Shown piece after piece: positions 40,183 through 51,113 of a stretch of DNA of 64,000 nt. A program made the position numbers and the translations under genes. The stretch covers positions 21,001-85,000 of the forward strand of contig NW_026019277.1 of assembly GCF_932526225.1 (NCBI RefSeq), given 5' to 3'. The stretch comes from Nematostella vectensis. Its lineage: Eukaryota > Cnidaria > Anthozoa > Actiniaria > Edwardsiidae. Numbering within the stretch: the stretch's first letter is position 1; each line of letters opens with the position of its first letter. Below the pieces are notes generated by a model. That model saw only the letters and a program-made list of their open reading frames with translations, was not told the DNA's origin and did no database searches.

Positions 40183-41284
40183 CAGGGGTGTAAAGATAAG
40201 GACGTTAAGGGGACGTTTAGATAAGTAAGTTTGTGGGTGAGTTGACAGGTGTATAGGGTAACAAGAGCTGGTGAAAGGGGTACAGGGTTTCAAGGGTTGG
40301 TAATAAGGGTCAATGATACCAAGAACTAGGTCATAGGGGTGCAAGTTATGAATGAGTGAGTACACAGGGGTAAAGGGTATCAATGGCTTGGTCTTGGATG
40401 TGCAGGGTTTTAGGGGATGGTTCAAACAGGTACAGGGATTTAAGAGGTAAGTAATATTGGTACATTATAATAATTAATAATAATAATTACCCAATATCCC
40501 TGAGTATCCACCCCTAATTAAGCTACACCCCTACGACCTAGCACTAACTACGCTATACTCCTGAATACCTATCCCTAACTAAGCTTTACCCCTACGACCT
40601 AGCAATAACTACACTTTACCCCTGAGTACCCAACCCTTGCTAAGCTTACACCCCTGTGACGTAGCACTAACTACCCTATACCCCTGAATACCCAACCCTA
40701 ACTAAACTACACCCGTATAACCGAGCACTTACCTACCCTATAACCCTGAGTACCGACCCCTAACTAAACTACACCCCTATGTCCTAGCACTAACTAGCCT
40801 ATACCCCTGGCACCCACACCTAGCTAAGCTACACCCCTACGACTTAGCACTAACTAGCGTATACCCCTGAATACCCAACCCTAGCTAAAATACACCTCTA
40901 CTTTCTAGCACTAACTACCCTATACCCCTGAGTACCCACCCCAAACTAAGCTAAACCACTACGACCTAGCACTAACTACCCTATACCCATGAGCACCCAC
41001 CGCTAATAAAGCTACACCCCTATGACTTAGCACTTACCACCCTATACCCCTGAGTACCAACTCCTAACTAAGCTACACCCCTATGACCTAGCACTTACTA
41101 CCCTATACCCCTGCCTACCCATCCCTAACTGACCTACACCCCTATGACACTTAATCACATAACTACCCTTTACCCATGTATGACCAAGCGCTTACAAACT
41201 TGCACCCCAGTGACCATGCCATTTATATCCTGTACCCCTCTGCACCCACCCCCTAATGCCACCGTCCTTACCTTAACACCTCTG

Positions 41285-41547
41285 AAAAAGTCCCTAGTTG
41301 ATCTTACCTGGATTCGAACCCTGGCCCGTTTGCTTGAGAAGCGAAGCCCGTACCACTGAGCCTTTGCGCCACTCTCGAGATATCAAGGAAAAACTACTCT
41401 ATACCTTATATTGCTGGGTAAACAAGGCTATACGTTAGTTACTTCTAGTTTTCAAGAGAGTGGCGCGATAGCTCAGTGGTACGGGCTTCGCTTCTCAAAC
41501 AAGAGGGCCCGGGTTCGAATCCAGGTCAGATCAACTTGGGATTTTTT
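41285..41547. repeat. Head-to-head tRNA-like pair 23
   Basis: The right module has perfect A and B boxes and T6 at 41542-41547. The left module has the GCCTTTGCG A-box variant and a perfect B box. Confidence 0.76.
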
Positions 41548-42278
41548 CAGTGGTGTAAAGATAAGGACGTTAAGGGGACGTCAAAATAAGTGAGTTTGTG
41601 GGTGAGTTGGCAAGTGTATAGGGCAACAAGAGTTGGTCAAAGGGGTACAGGGTTTCAGGGGTTGGTAATAAGGGTCAATGATATCAAGAACTAGGTCATA
41701 GGGGTGCACGTTATGAATGAGTGAGTACACAGGGGTACAGGGTATCAATGGCTTGGTCTTGGATGTGCAGGGTTTTAGGGGATGGTTCAAACAGGTACAG
41801 CGATTCAAGGGCTAGGTAATATGCGTACATTATAATAATTAATAATAATAATTAATAATAATAACTACACTATATCCCTGAGTATCCACCCCTAATTAAG
41901 CTACACCCCTACAGACAGACAGACAGACAGATTTTATTTATTGGTCCCTTGAAACAGTAAAGTTACATCGGTTAGTGACCAAAAAATTTTAAAAAAAGGT
42001 AAAATAGTACGTATATAAGACGTACAACAGCTATTATGTGATTGTTCTTAGTTTTAGTTTACATTGTATTTCCTTTCTTTCATTTTCTCTTTTTCTAAAT
42101 CTTTTCTAATTGTTTTTAGTTACTACTTAGTTTTACATTGTATTTTCTTTTTTCTTTTTTTCTTCCCTTTTTTCCCCTTTTCTTTTTTTTACTTTTATTT
42201 GTATTTGTATTTGTATTTTTTTTTTTTTTTTTTTGCTCTGCTTACTTCAGATTTCTATTGTGCTTTAGGTTTAATTTT

Positions 42279-45200
42279 TCATATTAGCGTTTCCCTTAGC
42301 TTGAAACATTCGGAAATGTACCTTGCAGCTATCCCTGCTAATTGAGTTGGCGGATTTATTAGTAAATTGAAAAGGCGTTTTTGTGTAATTTGATTGCGCT
42401 GCAAATTTTGGATAACTGAGTTTCGTAGCTCTTTGTATGTTTGGCATTGTACTAGAAAGTGAAATTCATTTTCCACGTCATTTTTGCATGTTGGGCAAAT
42501 CCGATCTTTTTCCTTTGTGTAAGGCCTCGTGTGTCTGCCTTTCTCAATTTGCAATTGGTGATTACTTATTCTTAGTTTTGTTAGCGCAACTCTATGTTTC
42601 ACATTAGGGATGGCTACAAGGTAATTCTCTAATTCATATTTGTCTTTAAAAGTTCTATAAGTTCTTAGTTTGTTCATTTCGTTACTGTTTTTCCTTTGGT
42701 CATTGAAAATTTCCCCATGCCATTTCTGAAAATACATATCATTAAGTCGTTTAGAGAAAATATCAAGGAACAATGTAGGGTCGGTTTCATTTTGATAGAG
42801 CCACATAAACCCAAAACCCGCTTTGAAAATTATTTCTTTTGTTTTGTGGGTCCAGTAGGACACGTGAGGGTTATTTACACACTCTGTATAAACTACTTTT
42901 GAGAGGGCCTCTTCTTTTGACCGAAGGTTGATCCAGTATTTTATGTTCCTATATGTTGCATTTATACAAAGAGGATATCTGCCTAGTTCCCCTCTGCACG
43001 CATTGTTCACAGCCGTTTTTCCAGTTCCTAGTAACATTTTACAGAATTTAAGATGTACTGATTCAAGCGGATCTCTATCATCAACACAGCTTTTATTATC
43101 GGCACCCCATACCTCGCTGCCATACAATAAAATTGGTTTGATCAGTGCATCAAACAGTTTTAATGTAAGATTAATGTCTGATCTGAAGTGAATACCGAGA
43201 TCTTTCCTTAACTTAAATAAAGCTTTGAGTGCGGTTTTTTTAAGCTCCTCTTTTGCTAAGTTAAAGTTTCCTACCGCGCTGAATACTAGCCCTAGGTACT
43301 TATAAGATTTGACATTTTCCAATTGTTCCCTGTTCAAAAGGAATTGATAGTTATTCATTGCTTTGCCTATGTTATTACAAATCATCACCTTAGTTTTTGA
43401 AGTATTGACTTTTAGACTATTTTCTTCTGAGTAGATAGAAAGTCTATTTAAAAGGTCTTGCAGACCACTACTTGTTTCCGAGAAAAGTACTAAGTCGTCT
43501 GCATACAGAAGACAATTTAATTTTGTGTTGCCTAAGATGTGGGCACTTGAAGATTTCGCTAAGGTATCAGGTAAATCGCTAAGGAACAGATTAAAAAGAG
43601 TTGGACTCAACATGCATCCTTGTTTTACCCCAACCATGCATCTAAAACTTTCACTAATTGAATCCCCTATCTTCCCACACGATATATCATTGGAGTACAT
43701 TGATCTTAGAACTTCGTAAAAGTTTCCAGAAATACCAGCTTGTTGTATTTTCGCAAATAGTTTATCTATAGGAATGCTGTCAAAGGCCTTTCGGAAGTCT
43801 ATGAAGCAAGTGAAAAGCATATTGTTTTTCTTCTTGGGCTTGCTTTTTAATACTCTGTCGATAACGGTTTTCAGAATAAATATACTGTCTACTGTTGAGT
43901 GTTTTTTCCTAAACCCCCCTTGTTCCTTCTTTAGATATCCTTTCTGCACAAGGTAGTCATAGAGTCTTGAATTAAGTATAGATGTAAATAACTTACTGAG
44001 GCATGATAAAAGTGTTATTCCTCTATAATTGTTGACGTCAGAGCGATCGCCTTTTTTGAAAATTGGAATAATAAAACCCAGATTCCATTCTTGTGGAAAC
44101 ACTCCTGACCTAAGAATGATGTTGAATAACCTAGTTAGGTAGGGTAGTAAAGTATCTTTACCATATTTTAGTAGCTCGTTTAGTATATTATCGTGACCGG
44201 GAGCTTTGTTGTTTTTAAGGTTTTCTATAGCTAATTTTACCTCCTCTAGCCGTATCTCTGAGTCTAAAGGACCCGTCTGGTCTCTACATTTAGGGATGGA
44301 TAAATTTGTGGTTGTAGTTTTGTTTAAGTCCATGAAGTGTGAGTGTAAGCTTTCTATTTCTAAATCACATTCTTGTTGTTTTTTGTCTTTCCCTACGCTG
44401 AATAGATTCTTAAGTGATCGCCAAAGTTTTTTGCTATCTTTGAAATCCAAATTTTTGATACCGCTTGCTCTGTATTGATATTTCTTACGCTTACATAATT
44501 TCTTGAATTTTTTCTTCTTCCAAAATAGCTCCCGCCTTAGCTCACTGTCATTGGGTGAGTTACATATCTTCCTTCCACACCGTTTAAGGTTTGCCTTCTC
44601 TGATCGACATTCCTCGTCGAACCATGGTGCGTTTGTTTTTTGACATTTCTGCTTGTCTCCGTATTTAAAACCCGCTTTCTCACTGATCTCAACTAGCAGC
44701 TTTGTAAAACTTGATGTGATATTGCTTGCTGTGTCTGGGCAATTGGTATCGCAGTGACTGACTAGGTTATCCAGTTTAGACCGATAGATATCAGAGCGAA
44801 GAATAGAGTCCACATTTTCTTTTACATTTGTACCGTGGCAGAATATTCGTGCGTGTTTAGCAAAGCTTTTTGATTGTGTTACCGTAATTTTGTTTCCAAT
44901 CTTTATATTATATGTTATATGGCAATGATCAGAAATATGTGGAAGCAATGGGTGAATTTTAAGAAATTGAAATTTCTGCCGTACTCTATTGCTACTTATC
45001 ACGTAGTCGACTAAGCTGGTACCGTTGTATTGATAACATGTCTTTTTCCCTGTTAAATCGCCAATTATCCTTCCATTTGCGATTCGTAAATTACTTTCAC
45101 TACAAAGCTCAATCAGTGATCTTCCTCTGCTATCAGTATAGTGGTCCTCAGAGTACCTTGGCGATGGTACATCGAGTTCATAATCATCAGGAAGGCTTAA

Positions 45201-45755
45201 AAATCTATCTTCATCAAAATTAATATGTTCAGTTAGTTCACTAGTTCTAGCATTGAAGTCCCCTTGCAGAATGACGTCCCCTTGGCCGAGATATTTTATA
45301 ATATCCTCTTCCAGATCAGACATATAATCCTCATCATTTGTTTGTTCATAATTTTGAGGACTAAAATAGACGGTACCTAGGAAGATATCCTTTTCCGTTC
45401 CGAAGTAATTTCGTTTTAATTTGCACCATATAATATTCTGGTTTTCCGAAGGTAAGTACGCGACTCCTTCTGCTACTTTGTTGCTTATATAGAGTGCGAT
45501 CCCTCCAGAAATTTTTTTACCAGATTTTGGTCTTGTTTTTATAAAATGCTTGAATTTTTCGACAGCTAAATCTGTATTTTGACTAGCATGAGTTTCCACA
45601 ATTCCGAAGATATCATGTTGTTGAATGATATCAACCACCTCTGCTAATTTTGTTTTATTACCGAGCTCTTTGCTTTTATGACCGTGGATATTCCACGTAC
45701 CAATTCTTAAAGACCTCCCAAAATCCCAATTACGAGAAGTTAGTGAACCTGGCAT
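42279..45755 (-). CDS. LINE ORF2: APE endonuclease-reverse transcriptase (CR1/L2-like)
   Basis: A 1158-residue uninterrupted frame from ATG. The endonuclease domain shows GTWNIHG (19-25), VETHA (53-57), QGDFNAR (164-170), DYV (250-252) and SDH (275-277), which are its catalytic landmarks. Reverse transcriptase motifs are NKAPGHD (516-522), FIDFRKAFD (651-659), GVKQGCMLSP (709-718) and catalytic YADD (751-754). A CCHC finger ends the protein (C1087, C1090, H1099, C1104), as in CR1/L2/I elements. Length and motif completeness suggest an intact enzyme. The frame is the same as ORF1 and is separated from it by a single TAA and ten codons. Confidence 0.95.
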   Translation of the reverse strand: MPGSLTSRNWDFGRSLRIGTWNIHGHKSKELGNKTKLAEVVDIIQQHDIFGIVETHASQNTDLAVEKFKHFIKTRPKSGKKISGGIALYISNKVAEGVAYLPSENQNIIWCKLKRNYFGTEKDIFLGTVYFSPQNYEQTNDEDYMSDLEEDIIKYLGQGDVILQGDFNARTSELTEHINFDEDRFLSLPDDYELDVPSPRYSEDHYTDSRGRSLIELCSESNLRIANGRIIGDLTGKKTCYQYNGTSLVDYVISSNRVRQKFQFLKIHPLLPHISDHCHITYNIKIGNKITVTQSKSFAKHARIFCHGTNVKENVDSILRSDIYRSKLDNLVSHCDTNCPDTASNITSSFTKLLVEISEKAGFKYGDKQKCQKTNAPWFDEECRSEKANLKRCGRKICNSPNDSELRRELFWKKKKFKKLCKRKKYQYRASGIKNLDFKDSKKLWRSLKNLFSVGKDKKQQECDLEIESLHSHFMDLNKTTTTNLSIPKCRDQTGPLDSEIRLEEVKLAIENLKNNKAPGHDNILNELLKYGKDTLLPYLTRLFNIILRSGVFPQEWNLGFIIPIFKKGDRSDVNNYRGITLLSCLSKLFTSILNSRLYDYLVQKGYLKKEQGGFRKKHSTVDSIFILKTVIDRVLKSKPKKKNNMLFTCFIDFRKAFDSIPIDKLFAKIQQAGISGNFYEVLRSMYSNDISCGKIGDSISESFRCMVGVKQGCMLSPTLFNLFLSDLPDTLAKSSSAHILGNTKLNCLLYADDLVLFSETSSGLQDLLNRLSIYSEENSLKVNTSKTKVMICNNIGKAMNNYQFLLNREQLENVKSYKYLGLVFSAVGNFNLAKEELKKTALKALFKLRKDLGIHFRSDINLTLKLFDALIKPILLYGSEVWGADNKSCVDDRDPLESVHLKFCKMLLGTGKTAVNNACRGELGRYPLCINATYRNIKYWINLRSKEEALSKVVYTECVNNPHVSYWTHKTKEIIFKAGFGFMWLYQNETDPTLFLDIFSKRLNDMYFQKWHGEIFNDQRKNSNEMNKLRTYRTFKDKYELENYLVAIPNVKHRVALTKLRISNHQLQIEKGRHTRPYTKEKDRICPTCKNDVENEFHFLVQCQTYKELRNSVIQNLQRNQITQKRLFNLLINPPTQLAGIAARYISECFKLRETLI

Positions 45756-45785
45756 ATTGACATTTTCAGTGATTTGGGATGTTTT

Positions 45786-47531
45786 TTATCTATTTCTATA
45801 GGCTAACCTTACACATTCAGAAATAATTTTTAGGGCTTGTTCTAATTGTTGCTGCTGAGAGTTCATTGGATACTGCTGTCTACCTGTGGGAAGTTGATTA
45901 GTTGTGGGTTGCTGATACCCCTGTGGGTTACCTGGGAATGGGCGAAACATCGGGTTGTTTGTTGGTGGACAGTACGCTTGTGGGTTGCCTGTGGGGGCCT
46001 GATATCTTGCTTGTGGGATACCTGTGGATCCGCTAGGAGCGCCTTGTCTTCTTTGCTGGAAACGGTTGTTGACTGGGAATTTCCGAGTTACAGCGGGATC
46101 CCTTTGTCTTCTGAGCCCTGGAATTTGACTTTTTAAGCTTGCGACTAGTTTTTTCGTTCCCGTTTGGTTATTTAAGTGTACATTATCTCTGTATACACTT
46201 TCGTCGATATCTCCATTACGTGATAAGCAAACACCTCTATTGTCTGCAAAATATACCTTTGCACACCTAGAAGACAATCGCTCAGATGCACTGTTAACGA
46301 CGTCTATTATGTCATTTTTAGCATGATCTCTCAAGTGAAACGTTAAGCCAGATACAACTATTTTGCTTTGGGGCCATAATTTAATGCACTCTTCCACGAT
46401 ATTCTCGATATTAGAGCAGATTTGTTCTGTGGGAAGTTCACGTATGTCGTTTGTTCCTGTATGCAATATGACGTATTCGTACTTATTGTCAGCCTCGCAT
46501 CCCATTGTGCTCAAGTGGTCCAGCATCTCAATCGTGCCTCCTTGTACATATTGTTTGTTTACATATCTACCTCTCGCGAACCGGCTTTGAATAATTCCTC
46601 CAAAGATAGAATCAGAGAGCATCAGAATATTTCCGGGGGTTTCTGCGAGCGTAGCATTTCCTCTTGTCGTATTCTCTGTTGCTGTCTGGGCTGGTCTAGG
46701 TTCAGTTTCGCCTCTGGTTGTGCGAGAGGAGTCGACTATTTGTTGTTGATTTCCATTGATTGGTGATTCAATATTACCGCTAGAAGCAAGCTGCGGCAAA
46801 TCGTTCGTGTTTGGAGAGTTTACGATACTAGAGCTGCTAGCCACTGTCGTCCGCAGTGTTGTTTGTGTATTAATTTGTCGTTCCACCTGTTCCACTTGTT
46901 CAGAATCCGATGGCTCGCCGCTCTCTTCGTCCTCTGAGTCATCGTCGCTGGATTCTTCAGCGTCCATTTCGATTTTGGTTTCTATGAATGTCAATCGCTG
47001 CTCACATTTTTCGAGGTCTAATTTAGTCTCGCGAATTTTATTTCCAAGTTTGGAATGTGAGCTCTGCAAACCTTTCAGATCAGCAAGGACTTTATCTTGC
47101 TTTGTTTCGTCTAGCTTCCGATCCATTTCCATAATTAATTCTTTCCGGCTATTCTTCTGTTGGCATTCCAGATCTTTGATTAGAATTAGTTGCTCGTTCA
47201 TATCCATACTAAGATCGGATAATTTCTTGTCAAACTTTTCAATGAAGCCTTTCATCATTTCTTTGAAATCGAAAAATTCTTGATATCGGTCATCATGACC
47301 TTTTTGATCTGAGCTGTCCTTTAAGGCGACCTTTGAACTACACGGTTCAGAGAGTTCGACTGGATCCGTTGTTTCTTGCTCAGTTACAATAGATTCCTGT
47401 TCGATAATATCACAATCAGTTGTCTGATTTGTCTGTCCAGAGTAATCAAGTAAAGACATCAGTTTCTTGATGAGATAATCTTTACCAATACCCTGCAGTT
47501 GTACGGTCTTCGTAGACGGATAAAAGTTCAC
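45786..47531 (-). CDS. LINE ORF1: coiled coil plus SGNH/GDSL esterase
   Basis: 581 residues in the open frame; the given start is a GTG, and the first ATG is residue 25. A heptad-rich coiled coil spans about 84-190, followed by an acidic stretch (191-215) and a Ser/Thr linker. An SGNH hydrolase domain (about 298-475) follows, with nucleophile block LSDS (Ser308), HTGTND (357-362) and the Asp-x-x-His block DNVH (449-452). The C-terminus (about 485-560) is Gln/Pro/Asn-rich. Esterase-bearing ORF1 proteins are known in CR1-type LINEs and are thought to aid RNP assembly or membrane association. ORF1 proteins bind element RNA. Confidence 0.88.
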   Translation of the reverse strand: MNFYPSTKTVQLQGIGKDYLIKKLMSLLDYSGQTNQTTDCDIIEQESIVTEQETTDPVELSEPCSSKVALKDSSDQKGHDDRYQEFFDFKEMMKGFIEKFDKKLSDLSMDMNEQLILIKDLECQQKNSRKELIMEMDRKLDETKQDKVLADLKGLQSSHSKLGNKIRETKLDLEKCEQRLTFIETKIEMDAEESSDDDSEDEESGEPSDSEQVEQVERQINTQTTLRTTVASSSSIVNSPNTNDLPQLASSGNIESPINGNQQQIVDSSRTTRGETEPRPAQTATENTTRGNATLAETPGNILMLSDSIFGGIIQSRFARGRYVNKQYVQGGTIEMLDHLSTMGCEADNKYEYVILHTGTNDIRELPTEQICSNIENIVEECIKLWPQSKIVVSGLTFHLRDHAKNDIIDVVNSASERLSSRCAKVYFADNRGVCLSRNGDIDESVYRDNVHLNNQTGTKKLVASLKSQIPGLRRQRDPAVTRKFPVNNRFQQRRQGAPSGSTGIPQARYQAPTGNPQAYCPPTNNPMFRPFPGNPQGYQQPTTNQLPTGRQQYPMNSQQQQLEQALKIISECVRLAYRNR

Positions 47532-47555
47532 CGTTATATTTTCGAATCGGTAAAC

Positions 47556-47735
47556 TTAGGAGTTTTCTTTTGAAGAATGACTTATCAAAGCGTCTTGATC
47601 TCCATCCTGCAGTTCTTTAATGCAAAATTCCAAAAGTGACTTTGCATTCGAATTCCATTTGAATTGTTTCTTGGATGGTAGGTAACTTAGGAACTTAGTA
47701 AGTTCAGAGTGTTCTGTAGCCGCTTCCGACGCCAT
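47556..47735 (-). CDS. Short N-terminal ORF of the CR1/L2-like LINE, in frame with ORF1
   Basis: A 59-codon frame from ATG (47733-47735), only 16 bases inside the element's 5' end. It ends in TAA (47556-47558). The following sequence is open in the same frame straight into ORF1, which has no good ATG at its apparent start. It may be the true N-terminus of ORF1 separated by one nonsense codon in this copy, or a genuine upstream ORF. Sequence content (Lys/Glu/Ser-rich, no known domain) does not decide. Confidence 0.55.
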   Translation of the reverse strand: MASEAATEHSELTKFLSYLPSKKQFKWNSNAKSLLEFCIKELQDGDQDALISHSSKENS

Positions 47736-48262
47736 TACACTATCTTTTAAACCCCTACGACCTAGCACTAACTACGCTATACTCCTGAATACCTACCCCT
47801 AACTAAGCTTTACCCCTACGACCTAGCAATAACTACACTTTACCGCTGAGTACCCAACCCTTGCTAAGCTTACACCCCTGTGACGTAGCACTAACTACCC
47901 TATGCCCCTGAATACCCAAACCTAACTAAACTACACCCGTATAACCGAGCACTTACCTACCCTATTACCCTGAGTACCCACCCCTAACTAAACTACACCC
48001 CTATGTCCTAGCACTAACTAGCCTATACACCTGAGTACCAACCCCCAACGAAGCTACACCCTATGACCTAGCACTTACTACCCTATACCCCTGCCTACCC
48101 AACCCTAACTGACCTACACCACTATGTCACCTAATCACATAACTACCCTTTACCCATGTATGACCAAGCGCTTACAAACTTGCACCCCAGTGACCATGCC
48201 ATTTATATCCTGTACCCCTCTGCACCCACCCCCTAATGCCACCGTCCTTACCTTAACCCCTG

Positions 48263-48525
48263 AAAAAGTCCCTAGTTGATCTTACCTGGATTCGAACCCT
48301 GGCCCGCTTGCTTAAGAAGCGAAGCCCGTACCACTGAGCCATAGCGCCACTCTCGAGATATCAAGGAAAAACTACTCTATACCTTATATGGTTGGGTAAA
48401 CAAGGCTATACGGTAGTTACTTCTAGTTTTTAAGAGAGTGGCGCGATAGCTCACTGGTACGGGCTTCGCTTCTCAAACAAGAGGGCCGGGGTTCGAATCC
48501 AGGTCAGATCAACTTTGGATTTTTT
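48263..48525. repeat. Head-to-head tRNA-like pair 24
   Basis: The left module is intact. The right A box has a G-to-C change (TAGCTCACTGG), the B box is perfect and T6 is at 48520-48525. Confidence 0.74.
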
Positions 48526-48806
48526 CAGTGGTGTAAAGATAGGGACGTGAAGGGGACGATAAGATAACTGAGTTTGTGGGTGAGTTGACAGGTGTATAGG
48601 GCGACAAGAGTTGGTCAAAGGGGTACAGGGTTTCAAGGGTTGGTAATAAGGGTCAATGATATCAAGAACTAGGTCACAGGGGTGCAAGTTATGAATAAGT
48701 GAGTCCACAGGGGTACAGGGTATCAATGGCTTGGTCTTGGAGGTGCAGGGTTTTAGGGGATGGTTCAAACAGGTACAGGGATTCATAAGCTAGGTTATAT
48801 GGGTAC

Positions 48807-48962
48807 ATTATGATAATTAATAATAATAATTAATAGTAATTAATAATAGTAATAATCAATAATAATAATTAATAATAATTAATAGTTGAAAATTAATAAT
48901 TAATTAATAATAATTAATAGTTAAAAATTAATAATTAATTAATAATATTTAATATTTAAAAA
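48807..48962. repeat. AT-rich spacer I (truncated remnant)
   Basis: Only the left ~155 bases of a spacer remain. It breaks abruptly after ATATTTAAAAAT and joins mid-monomer sequence (CCCACTACGACTTAGC), so a deletion removed the rest of the spacer and the start of the next tract. Confidence 0.86.
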
Positions 48963-49475
48963 TCCCACTACGACTTAGCACTTACTAGCGTATACCCCTG
49001 AATACCCAACCCTAACTAAAATACACCTCTACTACCTAGCACTAACTACCCTATACCCCTGAATACCAACCCCAAAACTAAGCTACACCCTTATGACTTG
49101 GCTGTAACTGCCCTATACCCCTGAGTACCCACCGCAAACTAAGCTAAACCCCTACGACCTAGCACTAACTAGCCTATACCCATGAGTACACATCGCTAAA
49201 TAAGCTACACCCCTATGACTTAGCACTTACTACCCTATACCCCTGAGTACCAACCCCTAACGAAGCTACACCCCTATGACCTAGAACTTACTACCCTATA
49301 CCCCGGCCTACCCAACCCTAACTGACCTACACCCCTATGACACCTAAACACAACTACCGTTTACCCATGTATGACCAAGCGCTTACAAACTTGCACCCCA
49401 GTGACCATGCCATTTATATCCTGTACCCCTCTGCACCCACCCCCTAATGCCAACGTCCTTACCTTAACACCCCTG

Positions 49476-49738
49476 AAAAAGTCCCTAGTTGATCTTACCT
49501 GGATTCGAACCCTGGCCCGCTTGCTTAAGAAGCGAAGCGCGTACCACTGAGCCATAGCGCCACTCTCGAGATATCAAAGAAAAAGTACACTATACCTTAT
49601 ATGGCTGGGTAAAGAAGGCTATACGGTAGTTACTTCTAGTTTTCAAGAGAGTGGCGCGATAGCTCAGTGGTACGGGCTTCGCTTCTCAAACAAGAGGGCC
49701 GGGGTTCGAATCCAGGTCAGATCGACTTGTGATTTTTT
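49476..49738. repeat. Head-to-head tRNA-like pair 25
   Basis: All four boxes match consensus. T6 is at 49733-49738. Linker and post-B-box bases (ATCGACTTGTG) differ from the 8-33 kb copies. Confidence 0.77.
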
Positions 49739-50850
49739 CAGTGGTGTAAAGATAAGGACGTTAAGGGGACGATAAGATAAGTGAGTTTGTGGGTGAGTTG
49801 ACAGGTGTATAGGGCAACAAGGGTTGGTCAAAGGGGTACAGGGTTTCAAGGGTTGGTAATAAGGGTCAATGATATCAAGAACTAGGTCATAGGGGTGCAA
49901 GTTATGAATGAGTGAGTACACAGGGGTACAGGGTATCAGTGGCTTGGTCTTGTAGGTGCAGGGTTTTAGGGGATGGTTCCAACAGGTACAGTTATTCAAG
50001 TGCTAGGTAATATGGGTACATTATTATAATTAATAATAATAATTAACAATAATAGCTACCCTATATCCCTGAGTATCCACCACTAATTAAGCTACACCCC
50101 CACGACCTAGCACTAACTACGCTATACTCCTGAATAGCTACCCCTAACTAAGCTTTACCCCTACGACCTAGCAATAACTACACTTTACCCCTGAGTACCC
50201 AACCCCTGCTAAGCTACACCCCTGTGAAGTAGCACTAACTACCCTATACCCCTGAATGCCCAACCCTAACTAAACTACACCCCTATAACCGAGCACTTAC
50301 CTACCCTATAACCCTGAGTACCCATCCCTAACTAAACTACACCCCTATGTCCTAGCACTAACTATCCTATACCCCTGAGTACCCAACCCTAACCAAACTA
50401 CACCTCTACTACCTAGCACTAACTATCCAATACCCCTGAATACCCAACCCTAACTAAACTACACCTTATGACTTAGTTGTAACTAACCTATACCCCTGAG
50501 TACCCACCTCTAACTAAGCTAAACCCCTACGACCTAGCACTAACTACCCTATACCCATGAGTACCCACCGCTAACTAAGCTACACCCCTATGACTTAGCA
50601 CTTACCACCCTATACCCCTGAGTACCAACCCCTAACGAAGCTACACCCCTATGACCTAGCACTTACTACCCTATACCCCGGCCTACCCAACCCTAACTGA
50701 CCTACACCCCTATGACACCTAAACACAACTACCGTTTACCCATGTATGACCAAGCGCTTACAAACTTGCACCCCAGTGACCATGCCATTTATATCCTGTA
50801 CCCCTCTGCACCCACCCCCTAATGCCAACGTCCTTACCTTAACACCCCTG

Positions 50851-51113
50851 AAAAAGTCCCTAGTTGATCTTACCTGGATTCGAACCCTGGCCAGCTTGCT
50901 TAAGAAGCGAAGCGCGTACCACTGAGCCATAGCGCCACTCTCGAGATATCAAAGAAAAAGTACTCTATACCTTATATGGCTGGGTAAAGAAGGCTTTACG
51001 GTAGTTACTTCTAGTTTTCAAGAGAGTGGCGCGGTAGCTCAGTGGTACGGGCTTCGCTTCTCAAACAAGAGGGCCGGGGTTCGAATCCAGGTCAGATCGA
51101 CTTGTGATTTTTT
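50851..51113. repeat. Head-to-head tRNA-like pair 26
   Basis: All four boxes match consensus (right A box GTAGCTCAGTGG, B box GGTTCGAATCC). T6 is at 51108-51113. This is the last complete pair before the orientation flip. Confidence 0.77.

Larger units (their letters stand above)
39618..41912. repeat. Satellite block between the two LINEs
   Basis: The satellite resumes in register at the right target-duplication copy of the first LINE. The C-rich tract continues to the tRNA-like pair at 39921, interrupted by a 100-base LINE tail at 39730. A G-rich arm, a second C-rich tract (about 40488-41284), a second pair and a second arm follow. A short AT link and the start of a new tract (41861-41912) end at the second LINE. 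Confidence 0.88.
41913..47750 (-). mobile_element. Full-length CR1/L2-like LINE with SGNH-esterase ORF1 and 8-bp target duplication
   Basis: An insertion of ~5838 bases on the reverse strand is flanked by ACCCCTAC (41905-41912 and 47751-47758), with satellite in register on both sides. On its own strand the order is short leader, ORF1, ORF2, a ~320-base purine-rich 3' UTR (41960-42278), AATAAA, and a tetranucleotide (CTGT)n tail at 41913-41932. Esterase-type ORF1, APE endonuclease, YADD reverse transcriptase and a CCHC end fit the CR1/L2 group (established family features). Base composition is about 40% GC, unlike either flank. Confidence 0.92.

Noticed and set aside
42064-42345. Phe/Leu/Ser-rich + strand ORF in the second LINE
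   Set aside because: Translation of a T-rich stretch that is the purine-rich 3' UTR of the LINE on the other strand.
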